Positions 10,161-21,000 of a stretch of DNA of 64,000 bases are shown here, one piece after another; positions within the stretch are counted from its first letter, which is position 1; each line of letters opens with the position of its first letter. The position numbers and the translations under genes are program-made. The notes under the pieces were generated by a model. The model ran no database searches, was not told where the DNA came from, and saw nothing but the letters and a program-made list of their open reading frames with translations. The DNA is taken from contig CM065331.1 in the NCBI GenBank assembly GCA_033032175.1, positions 6,696,370 to 6,760,369 on the forward strand, read 5' to 3'. The DNA is from Saturnia japonica (lineage: Eukaryota > Arthropoda > Insecta > Lepidoptera > Saturniidae).

Positions 10161-10525
10161 GACTTCAAATCTGATTCAACGATTTGAAACTAATTAAAGT
10201 TTTTTAGGTAATAGTGTTAGGTTCTTTAATAAGATTTTCAAGTATATTACTGATTTGCCGGACAACAAGTTCAAGAACCATGTCAAGCGGGTTTTACTCT
10301 CAAAAGGTTATTATAGGGTGGATCATTATGTGAATGATATTGATGTCTGGAAGTGATTCCTTCTCTGTGCATCCACTAAATTATTATTGTTGTACCTGTT
10401 ATATTAACACTTGTACAGTTGAAAAAAAAGATAAATCCGATCGAGTTTCTTACCGGTTCTTCTCGATGTTTGGGCTATTTTCCGAACCGGCAGTAGTGAA
10501 TAAATAATATTTTGATTTTGATTTT
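10161..10525 (+). mobile_element. Jockey-like LINE, ORF2 C-terminus and 3' UTR (family J)
   Basis: The coding tail DLPDNKFKNHVKRVLLSKGY is followed by YRVDHYVNDIDVWK and a stop near 10355. The 3' UTR carries CGATCGAGTTTCTTACCGG, TTTTCCGAACCGGCAGTAG and a TTTTGATTTTGATTTTG tail ending near 10525. This is the usual 5'-truncated LINE form. Related ends lie at 13440, 14163, 15392, 19436, 30781, 43850 and 62815. Confidence 0.75.
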
Positions 10526-11009
10526 GTTCTTCTCACTTCTCGAAATTCCCTGCAGTCTGCCAAATTGCTTGACATTCATGGTTACTGCTGCACTCCTTAG
10601 GCTCATAGCGTGAAGTTTTATACCTTATAAACCTTCTTCAATAAATAGACTATAGAGTTCAAAAAGAGTTTTTCAAATCTGTCTGGTAGTTCCAGTGATT
10701 AGGGCGTTAATTTAAAAACAAACTCTTTGAGCTAATGTAATATTAGATATCAGCCTCTAAGTGTCCCACTGTTTGGCATTTGAAAAGGTATTGGTAATTT
10801 CAAACGTGGAGAACAACAAACATTTTTATATTTTTCTCACATACGGTAGCCAACTACCACCTACCTATTTTAAGAACTTCCACAACCGTTTTGTTTCCTC
10901 ACGAGGTTTTCTTTCACCATCTACTGATAGTGTTGCCAATTTGAATTAGCAAATGTACACTGTATTCCGAAAAATTTGTTGATACAGGCCACTTTGAAAA
11001 AGAAGTCGA
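10526..11009. other. Unassigned; small repeat scraps
   Basis: Only scraps are seen: TGGTAGTTCCAGTGATTAGG at 10685 (end of an E-type repeat, reversed) and CACGAGGTTTTCTTTCACC at 10899, SINE-like. No gene recognised. Confidence 0.35.
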
Positions 11010-11335
11010 TCGTTGAAATTAACTCGGCTGGGCGGCGTTCGGGAAGCTACGTAAAATCTTCTCGTCCAAGATATTGCAATGTCTGAAGACGAAAGTCTTA
11101 CTAATGATTACATATCGTGCTGAGACATGGTCGCTAACTATGGCCTCATGAGAAAGCTCAAGCCCACTCAAAGGGCAATAGAAGGGGCTATGTTTGGAGA
11201 TTATTTGCGTGATCAAATCAGAAACGAAGAGATCTGCTAGTAACTGATATATCTCTAAGAAAATCTAGACCTAAGTGGCAGTGGGTCGGGCACGTAGCAT
11301 GTAGAACAGACGTCCGATATTTCGCCGGACTAAAA
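11010..11335 (+). pseudogene. RTE-type LINE reverse transcriptase C-terminal remnant
   Basis: In broken frames it keeps the wording of the region after the RT core: TCGGCTGGGCGGCGTTCGGG, GTGCTGAGACATGGTCGC, a short KWQWVGHVACRTD reading near 11273-11315 and an IRNEEI-like block near 11215. Family members normally read KWQWAGHIARRTD here. Multiple stops make it a dead fragment. Confidence 0.7.
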
Positions 11336-11984
11336 AACTCGACCACCGCGTCATTATGTGTCTAAAATTTACATTTTATAATATGTACAAATAATTATTT
11401 AATTACGATTAATTTTGTTGTGACTATTACTAAGCTATTAGGTAACCTTTTTTCGCTCTAATCATCGGCATAAAGTGTGAAATGTCTACAGATAAAAAAA
11501 ACGGAATCGTTCTAAAACGTGAGGTTAATAAATAAAAATTAGTTTCCCGAATCGAATAAACCACAGTTCCACGTAAAATAAATAAACAATAAACGGTTAT
11601 TTATAAACGTATATATACGGGGCCTATTAACGGTTCTAGGAACAATTCTGAATTTGAATTTATGAAAAGAGAAGCCGGCGCGGCGCGAGCGCATGTTTAT
11701 TGATCAATAAACCGGCTTGCAGCGCTATTACTGATTATTATATGCTTTGTTGTGTTTTTTTCATAAAAGTTGTATCTAATCACTGTTTTGAAATGTTAAG
11801 CTCATCAAACCGCTTCAGCTGCCTCGCTGAACATGTTCTACTGTCTATATCATAGCGAGTGTTCAATCTAATTTCCAACTCTTATTTCACAACAGAACCA
11901 CACGCGACTGACTCTGGAGTCTCGGCTTGAAGAATAAGTTCTCTACAGCATATCTTTGTCAGCAGTGAAACTGAGAAACTGTCT
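11336..11984. other. No feature recognised
   Basis: AT-rich, with one GC-rich run GAAGCCGGCGCGGCGCGAGC at 11671-11690 that I cannot assign. No open frame of note. Confidence 0.4.
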
Positions 11985-12110
11985 CCCGTCGGCTCATTCA
12001 AGTCCTTCAAGCATAACATGAAGAGATATTTGCGCTGGCCATCATCACAGCGAGTAGTCGCTGATGTTGTTCGTTTGTACTGCGCTTAACATCAGGGTAA
12101 ACTGCCATCA
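11985..12110 (+). pseudogene. Jockey-like LINE C-terminal scrap (family K)
   Basis: GGCTCATTCAAGTCCTTCAA followed by GCATAACATGAAGAGATA reads FKSFKHNMKRYL, matching the FKHNVKR-type end of family K (compare 33060-33130 and 20500-20600). Confidence 0.5.
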
Positions 12111-12279
12111 CAACCTATAACAAAAAAGAAGTATTATTGTCTCGTCAACAAATTTAAAGACTATTTATCTTAGTTACAAATAGGATAAATAGATACGTAC
12201 TTATATTAGTTAAAAAGAATCTATAAAATTAATAAAATTGGAGTGTCTGCTTATAATATATAATATAATAATAATATAA

Positions 12280-12603
12280 ATAATAGATATGAAAGTATAG
12301 CACCTATAACAAAATAAATTGTTAGTCTGTTTGTCTGCTTGTTTCGGGTAATCTTCGAAATAATTGGACCGATTTTGATGGGGACTTCACTGGCAGATAG
12401 CTGATGATATAAGGAGTAACTCACGGTGGTTTTATTTTTAAAAGAAATAAGGGTTTCGCGCAAATAGAAATTAATTCGACAAAATAACGATTTTGGGAAA
12501 CACTCATGCCGAATGGGAGCTTTACTGGCATGCGCGCCACGTAAACCATTAGAGTTATATGTATTACTCTGCTACTCGCACGGAGCCGGGGTGGGTAGCT
12601 AGT
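12280..12603 (+). mobile_element. Helitron-like non-autonomous element
   Basis: GTTTCGGGTAATCTTCGAAA, CACTGGCAGATAGCTGATG and ATAAGGAGTAACTCACGG match 22180-22280. It ends GCCGGGGTGGGTAGCTAG|T at 12603, a CTAG-T terminus. The minus-strand frame 12463-12251 is a shadow. Confidence 0.55.
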
Positions 12604-12692
12604 TGGTAATATTTTATCATCACTTTAATGGTTTTTTTAAATGATTGCTCCGTGTTATCGTGTTCGGAAACCGCTGGTAATGGAATACATTT

Positions 12693-12850
12693 TGTGAAAT
12701 TTTCTAATACCCTTCCGGCTAGCTACCACCCTCAAGTTGAAAATCTGTCGCCAAGTACCTATATGTGTTTTCCGGTATCTGTACTTAAGAGTAACTTAAT
12801 GTGTCAGTACTATCTTAGGTCACATATGGTTTTCGTTAAGTAATACAATG
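12693..12850 (+). mobile_element. SINE family A, 3' fragment
   Basis: TCTAATACCCTTCCGGCTAG, CTACCACCCTCAAGTTGAAA and ATCTGTCGCCAAGTACC. The tRNA-like head is missing. Confidence 0.6.
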
Positions 12851-12949
12851 CTGTTCTTTGGTAAGTGTATCACTTAAATTTAATTTTTTTTTTAATTTTT
12901 CATCATAGTTTGAATTAGGTTTTTATGGCAAGACAAACTGGAAAAGTTT

Positions 12950-13139
12950 TGCCGGATATTATTCTAACTCGAGAATAAGTAAACGTTGTTTTTTCTGTTG
13001 GATTTTTGTATGAACTCAAAACCATAATAACTCTCGATTAGATAGATAGATATTATACATAATATTTTTTTGTTATGGCGCTGGAAAAGCCTCCTGGAAC
13101 AGAACTCGGGAAGCTAAAACAACGGCCGGGCTAGCTAGT
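12950..13139 (+). mobile_element. Helitron-like 3' terminus
   Basis: Ends CAACGGCCGGGCTAGCTAG|T at 13139 after a GC-rich segment. The body (ACTCTCGATTAGATAGATAG) is otherwise unassigned. Confidence 0.35.
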
Positions 13140-13440
13140 TTAAAATTAATAAAAAACGTATAATCATTGACTTTGTATTATTTAACTTTGGGAATATGAA
13201 ATAATACTAAGGAATGAGTTTTCCATTGAACAGAAAATTTTCCTAGAAGGCTAAGGCTAAGACTAGTAAACCAGATAATATTTTACTAAAACAAACAGGA
13301 CCGACTTAGGCCATCAAGGGAAACTTTTAAAAAGTTTATGTAGGTACTTATTTTTTTTTAGATTCTATGTATTGTTTAGAAAATATTTAGAAATCTTACC
13401 CGATTAAAATTTATAAATTTTTACGGTATTGTTAGTTAAA
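13140..13440. other. No feature recognised
   Basis: Unassigned AT-rich sequence. Confidence 0.4.
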
Positions 13441-13685
13441 TTAATTTTTACGTATATTCTGTGCATCCACTAAATTATATAGATATTATTACTTCATTAC
13501 TCATTACACATTATTGTATTATATTAATACTATAGAAAAAAAAGATAAACCCGATCGAGTTTCTTATCGGTTCTTCTCGATGACTGAGATATTTTCCGAA
13601 CCGGCAGTAGTGCTTTGACGTTCATAAGTGCCTTCTTAGGGCCTAAATTGAATAAACATTTGTTTGATTTTGATAGAGCTTTTCT
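13441..13685 (+). mobile_element. Jockey-like LINE 3' UTR (family J)
   Basis: CTGTGCATCCACTAAATTAT, CGATCGAGTTTCTTATCGG, TTTTCCGAACCGGCAGTAG, GCCTTCTTAGGGCCTAAATT and a TTGATTTTGAT end. Coding is absent, so it is shorter than the 10161 copy. Confidence 0.7.
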
Positions 13686-14027
13686 CTTTTCTTGTACACG
13701 ACTTCTTCGGTATTTTAAGACCATCAACCTCCATGCTTTAAGCTGGGTTTAAGCCTCATATTTATGTGACATACGGGTATACAGTATGTCTTATGGAAAA
13801 TAAGGAACTGAAAATATGATTAGAGCGCGTTGAATTTAGTTACTTATTTGTACAATGGTTTATAATATAGTAAGTAGATAGGATTACTAAACGTTATAAG
13901 AAAAGTATCAAATTTAAAATCACAAAATAATTATACTGGCAAATGATTTTGTGATTTTAATGAGTAAAAAAATTTGCTGTAACTTGCAGTCAGTCAATCT
14001 CGAAATAGAAGGAATTTTAAAAATACG
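13686..14027. other. No feature recognised
   Basis: Unassigned, apart from AAAATCACAAAATAATT near 13917 and its rough inverse TGATTTTGTGATTTTAATG near 13943, which could form a weak hairpin. Confidence 0.35.
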
Positions 14028-14162
14028 CTTAAAACTAAAATTCATTATTTTGGACTTATCAATTACCATTGTGTATTCAATCGTTGACCATATTTGGTAT
14101 GCGAACTAAGAGGCGTTTTAAATTATGGGTACGTTCAAAAGTTATAGCTATTAAGGATATTC

Positions 14163-14253
14163 AGCTTAGGTCCTAAAAAGGCACTTATGAATGTCAATAC
14201 ACTGCCACCAGTTCGGAAAATAAGAAGAGCCTGCAAGAAAATCTATTGGTATT
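14163..14253 (-). mobile_element. Jockey-like LINE 3' UTR scrap (family J)
   Basis: TTAGGTCCTAAAAAGGCACT and TGCCACCAGTTCGGAAAATA are the reverse complement of the family J 3' UTR. Confidence 0.55.
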
Positions 14254-14297
14254 GACAATCATTTTTAGTGTTTTTTTTTACTGGTTAAGTTAAAGCA

Positions 14298-14712
14298 ATG
14301 ATGGCTCCGTGGTAGCCTGTACGGACACGTCGTCGATTGACGTGAGTTCGGATCTTTACCATGCGCCTGAAGGAAGTAATCATGATGAAACCACAGCATA
14401 GTAGGGCATTTTTACAATCCCAGACTGATTAGCACCTTGAAGTTGAAAATCTGTCGTTAAGCACCTACAGGTATGTTTCTGCTGTAATAGAGCGGGTAAC
14501 ATTGGACGTACTGTGTGAGTCCATATGGCTAATAAAATATGTTAATTAACATCAATAGTTCGGTAATCAAATCTGTGCTCCCCATACAGTGTTTTAGTAT
14601 TTAAATATATACTACACCTATAGCTGCACTTGAGAGCCCGTTTTCTCCATTATATTCAGCGTTTTAGCATCTTAGACCACATCGTCACTTGAATTAGGTG
14701 AGACTGTGGCCC
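14298..14712 (+). mobile_element. SINE family A, split copy
   Basis: Head GATGGCTCCGTGGTAGCC (A box) and GTGAGTTCGGATCTTTACC (B box), body to CTACAGGTATGTTTCTGC near 14482. About 130 bp of other sequence follows, then CTGCACTTGAGAGCCCG and CACATCGTCACTTGAATTAG to 14712. The extra DNA is AT-rich and unassigned. Confidence 0.65.
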
Positions 14713-15391
14713 TATACCTATAAAGATAAAAAAGTATCTATTGTTTACAATTATAATTTTTATTAAATGCAGAGGGAATATTTTGGAAATATCAGATACC
14801 ACTGGGTATTCCAGCGGCGACCATAAATATTATAAGCATCTTCGTCTTAATAGATTTATAAGACATTGTTAAGAATACGCTTATAATTGAGACTTTTAAC
14901 TTTTTTAGTGCAAGTCGTCGTAAATATTTTGGAGTTATCAATTACCACTGGGTATTCAATCGATGACCAACATCGTCTTCTTAAACCATTATAACATTAT
15001 TATGAATACACTAATTTTATTGAGTCTTAGACCGGCTTGCCTCAAAACGTTAAATCATATTTAAATCGTTAGATCACATTAAATATTAACAATTGCATAC
15101 ATTTTGACACAACTAAACTGAAACTAAAACTGTATGTAAATTTTTTGGTGCATGTTTTTTTTAAATAATTACTCGACGCTTTGACGGTACTATTATACCA
15201 ACTGGTAAGCACAGTACAATATAAATACAACGGCAACTAGCGAAAGATCTAAATCTATCGGCGGACGCCGCTATCATGCCCCCTCTTAATATTTTGGACT
15301 TATCAGTTACCCCCCGGTATTCAATCAGCGACCATAAATACCTATGAACGCGATATATTTTTTTATTAATTTTTAATTATGTTTTTTTTTA

Positions 15392-16065
15392 GGGTTGACC
15401 AATAAAAGCTTTTTAAGTACCTACTTGATAGTGTTACGTTTTATAATAAGGTTAATCCTAAGGACATTACCGATTTACCGGACAATGGATTCAAGAACCA
15501 TGCTAAACAGGTTTTACTGTGAAAATGGTATTATATGGCGGATGATAATGATGTCTGGAAGTGACACACTATCTCTGTAGTTACATCCACTAAAATAATA
15601 TAATTATTCATACAGTTAAAAACTCGATCGAGTTTTTTGGGTGTAAGGGGTGTTGAATTACCCACATCTTTAAAACTGAGACGTCGACGTGGTGCACCCT
15701 GCTGAACAACGAACGAGGAAATACCGATAGCGGGGTCGTAGGGCTCTTTTGCCCGGCTGGGTCGCGACTACCATGCATGTGGTGAAAAGGATTAACCGGT
15801 GCATATACAGTTAAATTAATGCAGGCTGGAATGACAGCGGCTACCGTCGATGGATTATGATCTCTCGGTGGTAGCCGTTGTGTTGGAATTGTACTGTGCA
15901 TACCATCAGGGTTAGTACAGTAAATTTGCCATCCTACTATAAAAAAAAGTTTCTTGACAGCTTTCCTCGACGACTGGGATATTTTCCGAACCGTTGATAG
16001 TATGTTGATTATTCACAAGTGCTTTCGTAGGTCTTTAAATGAATAAAGTATTATTATTATTTTTT
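15392..16065 (+). mobile_element. Jockey-like LINE 3' end (family J) split by retroposon C
   Basis: The coding tail (DLPDNGFKNHAKQVLL-like, with stops) lies at 15468-15565. The 3' UTR begins CATCCACTAAAATAATA, breaks at CGATCGAGTTTTTT (15638), and resumes AGTTTCTTGACAGC (15948) to GAATAAAGTATTATTATTAT. Confidence 0.7.
15639..15947 (+). mobile_element. Retroposon C, apparently full length with target duplication
   Basis: It is bounded by AGTTTTTT (15631-15638) and AGTTTCTT (15948-15955), an 8-bp duplication with one change. It ends in CTACTATAAAAAAA. Internal blocks include GACGTGGTGCACCCTGCTG, ACCATGCATGTGGTGAAAAG and GATCTCTCGGTGGTAGCCG. There is no long open frame. The A-rich end and duplication suggest a SINE-like retroposon, though no clear tRNA boxes are seen. 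Confidence 0.6.
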
Positions 16066-16399
16066 GTTAATGTTACTTAATAATTAACCTTCTTATCATC
16101 TGAATACTTATAGGGATATTCATTACGAGGCAACAGGTAGGTACTACCAATTTACTTGTAAATGTTAGTTCATTTTTTTTTAATGTACCTATCAGTAGGT
16201 CACATTACGAGGACTACTTACCATAAGTAGGACCATCTGCCTATTTACTTAGGTATTACATACCTACATGATTAGATTTTTGAGTTTTTTAGGGTGTAAC
16301 TATGCATTCACAGCGATATGGAAAGCTAAAGATAATCAAAGACCCGATAGCACCGCACAAGACACCGTCACGAAATTTATTTAAAAAAAAAACCGAGAG
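16066..16399. other. No feature recognised
   Basis: Contains several TACCTA-type short motifs (16140-16270) but no recognisable element. Confidence 0.35.
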
Positions 16400-17690
16400 C
16401 ACACACTAAAAAAATCCAGCCTTAGGCTTGAGTCTGGATTGATAGCTGTTGTACACCTTTCTGCACGTACAACAGAGCCGGATAGGCGTGGCCACTAACT
16501 GGTTACTAAAGAACACTGCGCCGCCAAAAAATACCAATAAAAAACATATAATAGTAACTCCGGCGCCAGCAATCGATTCCCGGTGTGCCAACCCGTACGA
16601 GATGCACGTACTAACGAAAAAAACACGTTATCAGATTCGACCAATCGCAAACAAGTACCGCCTATTTGAAACACCGCCCCAAAATTCACCCTGCCCACCG
16701 AGCGACGACAGCGCCGCAACACCCATACAAGCGGCTCCGTGATGAACTAATTAGAAAGAGAGCGCGATACTACTGGGCCGTTCGTTTCTCGGACAATTTC
16801 CTCCAACCGATCATTAAGTGTTTAAATTCAACAGGAGTTGGTTGTGTCGGATTTCTTCGGAGGGGTACGCTATTAAAATATCCACAAACATTAACTTTAA
16901 TTGGACAGAGTTCTGTGTTTGTGTGAGTTCGGTGTACGTCCGTGTAATTTTTTTTCGCCTCTCGCCCCGGTGACGATTCCGTTTTTTCCAAACTTGATGA
17001 CTGTTATCACTTGTGTTTAGTGTTGCGGTGTTCGCTAGCGTTATAACGCTTACGTTGTTTATTAATAAAGTAAAAAAACGGTGCCGCGATTTAAAAATGA
17101 CATCAGTGACGTAACTGTTCATATAGTGAATTATAATAATACCTTTATACCGATACAATCGAATAGTTTCAAAATTGGAAAATGACACCACGTGCTCTGT
17201 AATTGCGGAATTGTAATGCACGGCTCGTTAATTGACAGGCAATTATCTTTCCGTCCTGTTCTTTCTAATTGACGCCGACAATCGTTTCATTCGCTCCGCC
17301 TCACTAACCAGTGCTAATAACTACTTAATTCAAAAATTTAATTACAAAGAATCTCTCGAATGTAAATTTTCTATTTACCATAATCACTTTATTCGTATAA
17401 CGAAATCCAAAGAGTCTGTCAATATTTATAAAATAACCTTATTGGTTATTTCGGATATCGAATCCAAGGAATCTTTTGGATTTAGAAGTCAAACTCCGTT
17501 CCAAAATCAAATTTGAAGTCCGCGACAATAACATAATAAAATTCTAACTCCACGGTTGTGTTCATATAGACGAGTGTGTTAATAGAGTAACAATTGTTTT
17601 TTTTTTCTGTGTGTGACGTTATTATCTGTGGTATTCAAGATATTTGTGAAGTGATGATCTTTGTATTCGCTTGATTTCACAAGAAACCGT
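16400..17690 (+). promoter_or_regulatory. Candidate Dll promoter and untranslated first exon (repeat-free, GC-richer block)
   Basis: This block has no repeat family found elsewhere in the window, is visibly richer in GC and CpG than its surroundings, and ends in CC|GTAAGTACC (donor at 17689), a near-perfect 5' splice site. TTTAGTG near 17018 resembles an arthropod initiator, but I cannot fix a start site. Several overlapping short open frames exist on both strands (for example 16449-16742 and 16814-17221); none resembles a known protein and their overlap on opposite strands argues against coding. The distance to the Dll coding exon (about 36 kb) suits a large 5' intron, but linkage to Dll is inference. 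It could equally be an enhancer or the first exon of another transcript. Confidence 0.3.
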
Positions 17691-18740
17691 AAGTACCTAT
17701 TATATGTTTTGAAATTAAAATCGGAAACAAGCTTCAAAATAGACTGTTTTGTATTTCAAAGACTTTTCTAATAGGTCAAACTAACATTCAATTAGGTAGG
17801 TATATATGGGGAAATACACAAAATGTATACCCGTCACACGCTACAGATTATAATGGGAGGGTAAATTTTGAAACAAAGTTAGAACAAATTAGATTGAATA
17901 ATTTTCAAATTTATTTAAACGACCCAAAAATCCATAATGCAACAATTTTTTGATCATTTTAACTTCTCAATTTTTAATTAAAATTATAGACAAAAACTGC
18001 GACGTCTATTGTACCTATTGTCTAGGTATGATTTTTTATTTGCGAATCAAGTTTAATAATGATTAAATAAAGAAATCTTGAAATTCAATAAAGCACTTTT
18101 TCTTATTTAATAGCTAAGTGAGCTTAGACATAATTCTGCCAGTGTCAAGTGGATTGAATATTTTTCAAAATTGCTTATATTTAAAACGACGCTTTAGCAA
18201 AATGATTGACACCAGTGCTAGATTTTCCCAGGAGTTTTTTTTACGGCAGCTCATAATTCATGCTTTATGTAATAACACTTTCTAAAATATTAGAATCCTG
18301 GCAAAAAACTCACAAAACACTAATTACACTACATTATTTAAAATATATTATATATTATAGTGATAATGCCGAAAACCGAAGCTAATACTTTCAAATTTGT
18401 TTAATGTTAACCTCATAACAGCCTAACCCACTTTTTTCTCTGTCATTTTTTAACCAAAGACCATAGACGTCGCTTTTACAGTTTAGTGTTTCCAGGTTTT
18501 GAATTTTAAATTCTTAATAGTTTTCATATATTTTAAAAATAACGTTATAGGTATCAGCTTCGACGTTACCTTATGACGTACCTACCTAGGTATTATTTCG
18601 TGAAAATCTATTGAAGAAATTACTTTGAATCTCTTTCAATTATGATAAATAATAGTAATGATAATAAAAAACAATACATTTTACTTTGGCATTAGCATTA
18701 TCTTGCATAATTTGAATGAAAGCAAGATATTGTATACATA
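17691..18740. other. Repeat-free AT-rich stretch after the candidate first exon
   Basis: None of the dispersed families appears here. Together with 16400-17690 it makes about 2.3 kb of clean DNA, one of the longest such stretches in the window. It may be intron 1 with regulatory content; no specific site can be named. Confidence 0.4.
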
Positions 18741-18835
18741 TAAATCAAGTTGAAAATCTGTCACCAACCACCTATAGACCTTGTGTTCCGACAACTGTAC
18801 TCAAGACCCGGTCTCTCACTAGTATTAGCCTATAG
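18741..18835 (+). mobile_element. SINE family A fragment
   Basis: TCAAGTTGAAAATCTGTCACC, ACAACTGTACTCAAGACCCGG. Only the 3' third of the element. Confidence 0.55.
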
Positions 18836-18895
18836 CTTCTAGGCTCTAATATCATATTACATGACGTTGACAAATTAATATTTTGGGTAATACGC

Positions 18896-19128
18896 TAAAC
18901 CTATAGGAGGACTAGCTCTCAAGTGCAGCTGCCGGAATATACCTAGAGGAGTTTGACTGCAGATTTCCAATTTGAGCGTGGTAGCTTACCAGTCGGGTAT
19001 TGGAAAATATCCTACCATTGTGTTACGGTTTCATCACGATTATTCCCTTCACGGAAATCTCAGGACCATTGTAGGGATTCGAACTCACTTCAATCAATGC
19101 CGCATCCTTACACGCTACCATTAAGCTA
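18896..19128 (-). mobile_element. tRNA-derived SINE, family A
   Basis: CTAGCTCTCAAGTGCAGCTG to the tRNA-like head, whose B box reads GAGTTCGAATCCCTAC on the minus strand (near 19076-19091). Nearly complete and facing away from the fragment just before it. Confidence 0.7.
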
Positions 19129-19173
19129 ACATTACTTTAACTTATACAATAAAAAAGCACAAAAATAAATAAA

Positions 19174-19430
19174 TATGGATATAATTTTTGGCCCTATATT
19201 ATGTAATATTGGTGGCGTTTTGCGTGATATAGTTCGGTTTTTATGCATAAGTGAAGCAGATTATAAATTTAAACTGGAAGCATACATTTTAAGGTGCCAA
19301 ACAATTTATAACACGGGAGCCACCATCTTGTTAAGATACGGAAATCGTTATAAGACAGAACATTATATTATTCACTAGATAATGGTCATCTATAAAAAGA
19401 ACTAGTTGCCAAGTTAAAAAGAAGATATAT
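19174..19430 (+). repeat. Repeat D, uninterrupted copy
   Basis: CCCTATATTATGTAATATTG then GTGGCGTTTTGCGTGATATA, ACTGGAAGCATACATTT, GGGAGCCACCATCTTG and CTAGTTGCCAAG. It serves as the intact reference for the interrupted copies at 9754 and 35047. The frame 19175-19378 is a reading of the repeat. Confidence 0.65.
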
Positions 19431-19435
19431 TGATA

Positions 19436-19550
19436 GACGTATGGAGTTTCTTACCGCCTCTTCTCGGTGGCTAGGATGCCTTTCGTTTATAAGAGCCTTC
19501 TTAGGGCTTAAATTAAATATAGTATTTTTGTTATTGATACTTACAAAATT
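19436..19550 (+). mobile_element. Jockey-like LINE 3' UTR scrap (family J)
   Basis: GGAGTTTCTTACCGCCTCTT, AAGAGCCTTCTTAGGGCTTA. It directly follows the repeat D copy. Confidence 0.55.
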
Positions 19551-19559
19551 TCTCTTATA

Positions 19560-20002
19560 AATTTATAACTTAAAAAAAAGCATCTATATCATATTTGTGG
19601 TTCCCGGCTGAATACGCAGTGGTAACTGATAACTTCAAAATACTAAATTTAATTTCACAACAATCAGTTTCCTGTTAAATCATGATGTAGAATCATTGTA
19701 GGGTTCGAACCTACGATCATCGACCTAGTGTCACTGATCCTTTATCGCTCCAAAATCTCGGATCTCTCGGCTGTCGCCGTTATATCATACTGTAGATATA
19801 GCCGTCACTTTACAAATAATAAATTCTTGACAATTCACCTACATTTAGGTACTAATTTTAATTAAATTAATGCCAGTGAAGGACAAGGAAACCCAAACGC
19901 TTTGATAAACATACTCATAGTAAATTCATGTACCTAACGGGAGTTTTTATTTTATATTATTCTTCATAGGTATAGCATTTGTTCACAATCTCAGCTAATA
20001 AT
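19560..20002. other. Mostly unassigned
   Basis: An inverted motif S scrap lies near 19610-19650, and GTAGGGTTCGAACCTACG at 19699-19716 resembles a SINE head scrap. No gene recognised. Confidence 0.35.
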
Positions 20003-20240
20003 AAGTGACTATGTGGCCCAAGATGGTAGCACGCTAAGCCTAGTGGAAAACTGGCTCTAGACACCTATTAGTGTTTAGCGACAGATTTTCAACATGAGGG
20101 TGGTAGCTTGCCAGGCGGGCATTAGAAAAAGCCCTACCACCATGCCATGGTTTCATCACGATGTTTTCCTTCACTAAAAACTCAAGCTCGGGGATTGGAT
20201 TCGTGTTGATCAACACAATGTCCAAACACGCTATCACTGT
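20003..20240 (-). mobile_element. tRNA-derived SINE, family A
   Basis: GTGACTATGTGGCCCAAGAT, AGCACGCTAAGCCTAGTGG, GAGGGTGGTAGCTTGCC, CCCTACCACCATGCCATGG and the head to about 20240. The minus-strand open frame 20237-20040 is a reading of the SINE. Confidence 0.7.
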
Positions 20241-20439
20241 TTCAAATGAGGAATTATAGTTTTCTCGGCGTTTGGAATCGCCAATAACTCATGTACTTCT
20301 GTTGTTAATCCCGTGCTTTTCCCCGGGAGGTAATGAGAATTTCCAGACTACCGTAATTGTTTTAAACAACATATCAATGTGACCTGGCAACTTTTTCGGA
20401 GTGCAAGTTCACTCTTTAGATCCGGTTTTTACCATTTCA

Positions 20440-20640
20440 ATACAGCTTTACGGTAATCTCTATCACGGTACTAACAAAGAATTTTTCTACGTCATATCTT
20501 TGCCGTACTGTGATGCTGTGGAAGTGTTCCGTTCTTCCTATATCATGGAGTTCTTCAAACATAACGTGTAGGGGCATTCGAGTAGGCCGGCATCACAGCG
20601 AAGATGACGGTAGGTTGTAGATCCCTAGGTGGTTGCTAAT
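20440..20640 (+). pseudogene. Jockey-like LINE C-terminal scrap (family K)
   Basis: TATCATGGAGTTCTTCAAAC followed by ATAACGTGTAGGGG matches the ...VEFFKHNVKR-type end of family K (inverse at 33100-33130), then GTAGGTTGTAGATCCC as in that copy. Confidence 0.55.
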
Positions 20641-21000
20641 GTTATTGGATTGCGCCGTCGTTATTTCTTCGTGTAGTATTATTACAAAATCATACGGATG
20701 TTATCTTAATTAAGTTTTATTGTTTTTTTATTAGCTTTTTCACAGTAAAACTTTTTATATTGATTTAAATATCAAATTATTGTTTGTTGCTTAATTTTTC
20801 GATTTCCCCAATATTTTTTTTTATATACCTCTAATATGTTTGTGGACTATTGTAATTACAGCATCGTTCGATTTATTCTTGCCAATTATATTTTTTATTA
20901 TTATGTCTTCTGCCTTATGTAGACAATTTCGCCAATGTCAAGAGTGACAAATACACACTATAGAGTTTAGTTGTCATATGTTCGGCGTACTGATATGTAG
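20641..21000. other. No feature recognised
   Basis: Unassigned AT-rich DNA. Confidence 0.4.

Larger units (their letters stand above)
14028..15350 (+). repeat. Four scattered copies of motif S (ATTTTGGACTTATCAATTACC type)
   Basis: The phrase TTATCAATTACCACTGGGTA followed by TTCAATCGATGACCA occurs, with changes, near 14050-14095, 14780-14825, 14928-14970 and 15292-15340. An inverted scrap is near 19615-19650. Other elements lie between the copies, so this is either a diverged tandem or repeated insertions of one short element. Confidence 0.5.

Noticed and set aside
16449..17221. Overlapping open frames on both strands (up to 135 codons) taken as possible genes
   Set aside because: They overlap on opposite strands, show no recognisable domain, and arise in a GC-richer block where stops are rarer. 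I treated the block as a candidate promoter or UTR instead.
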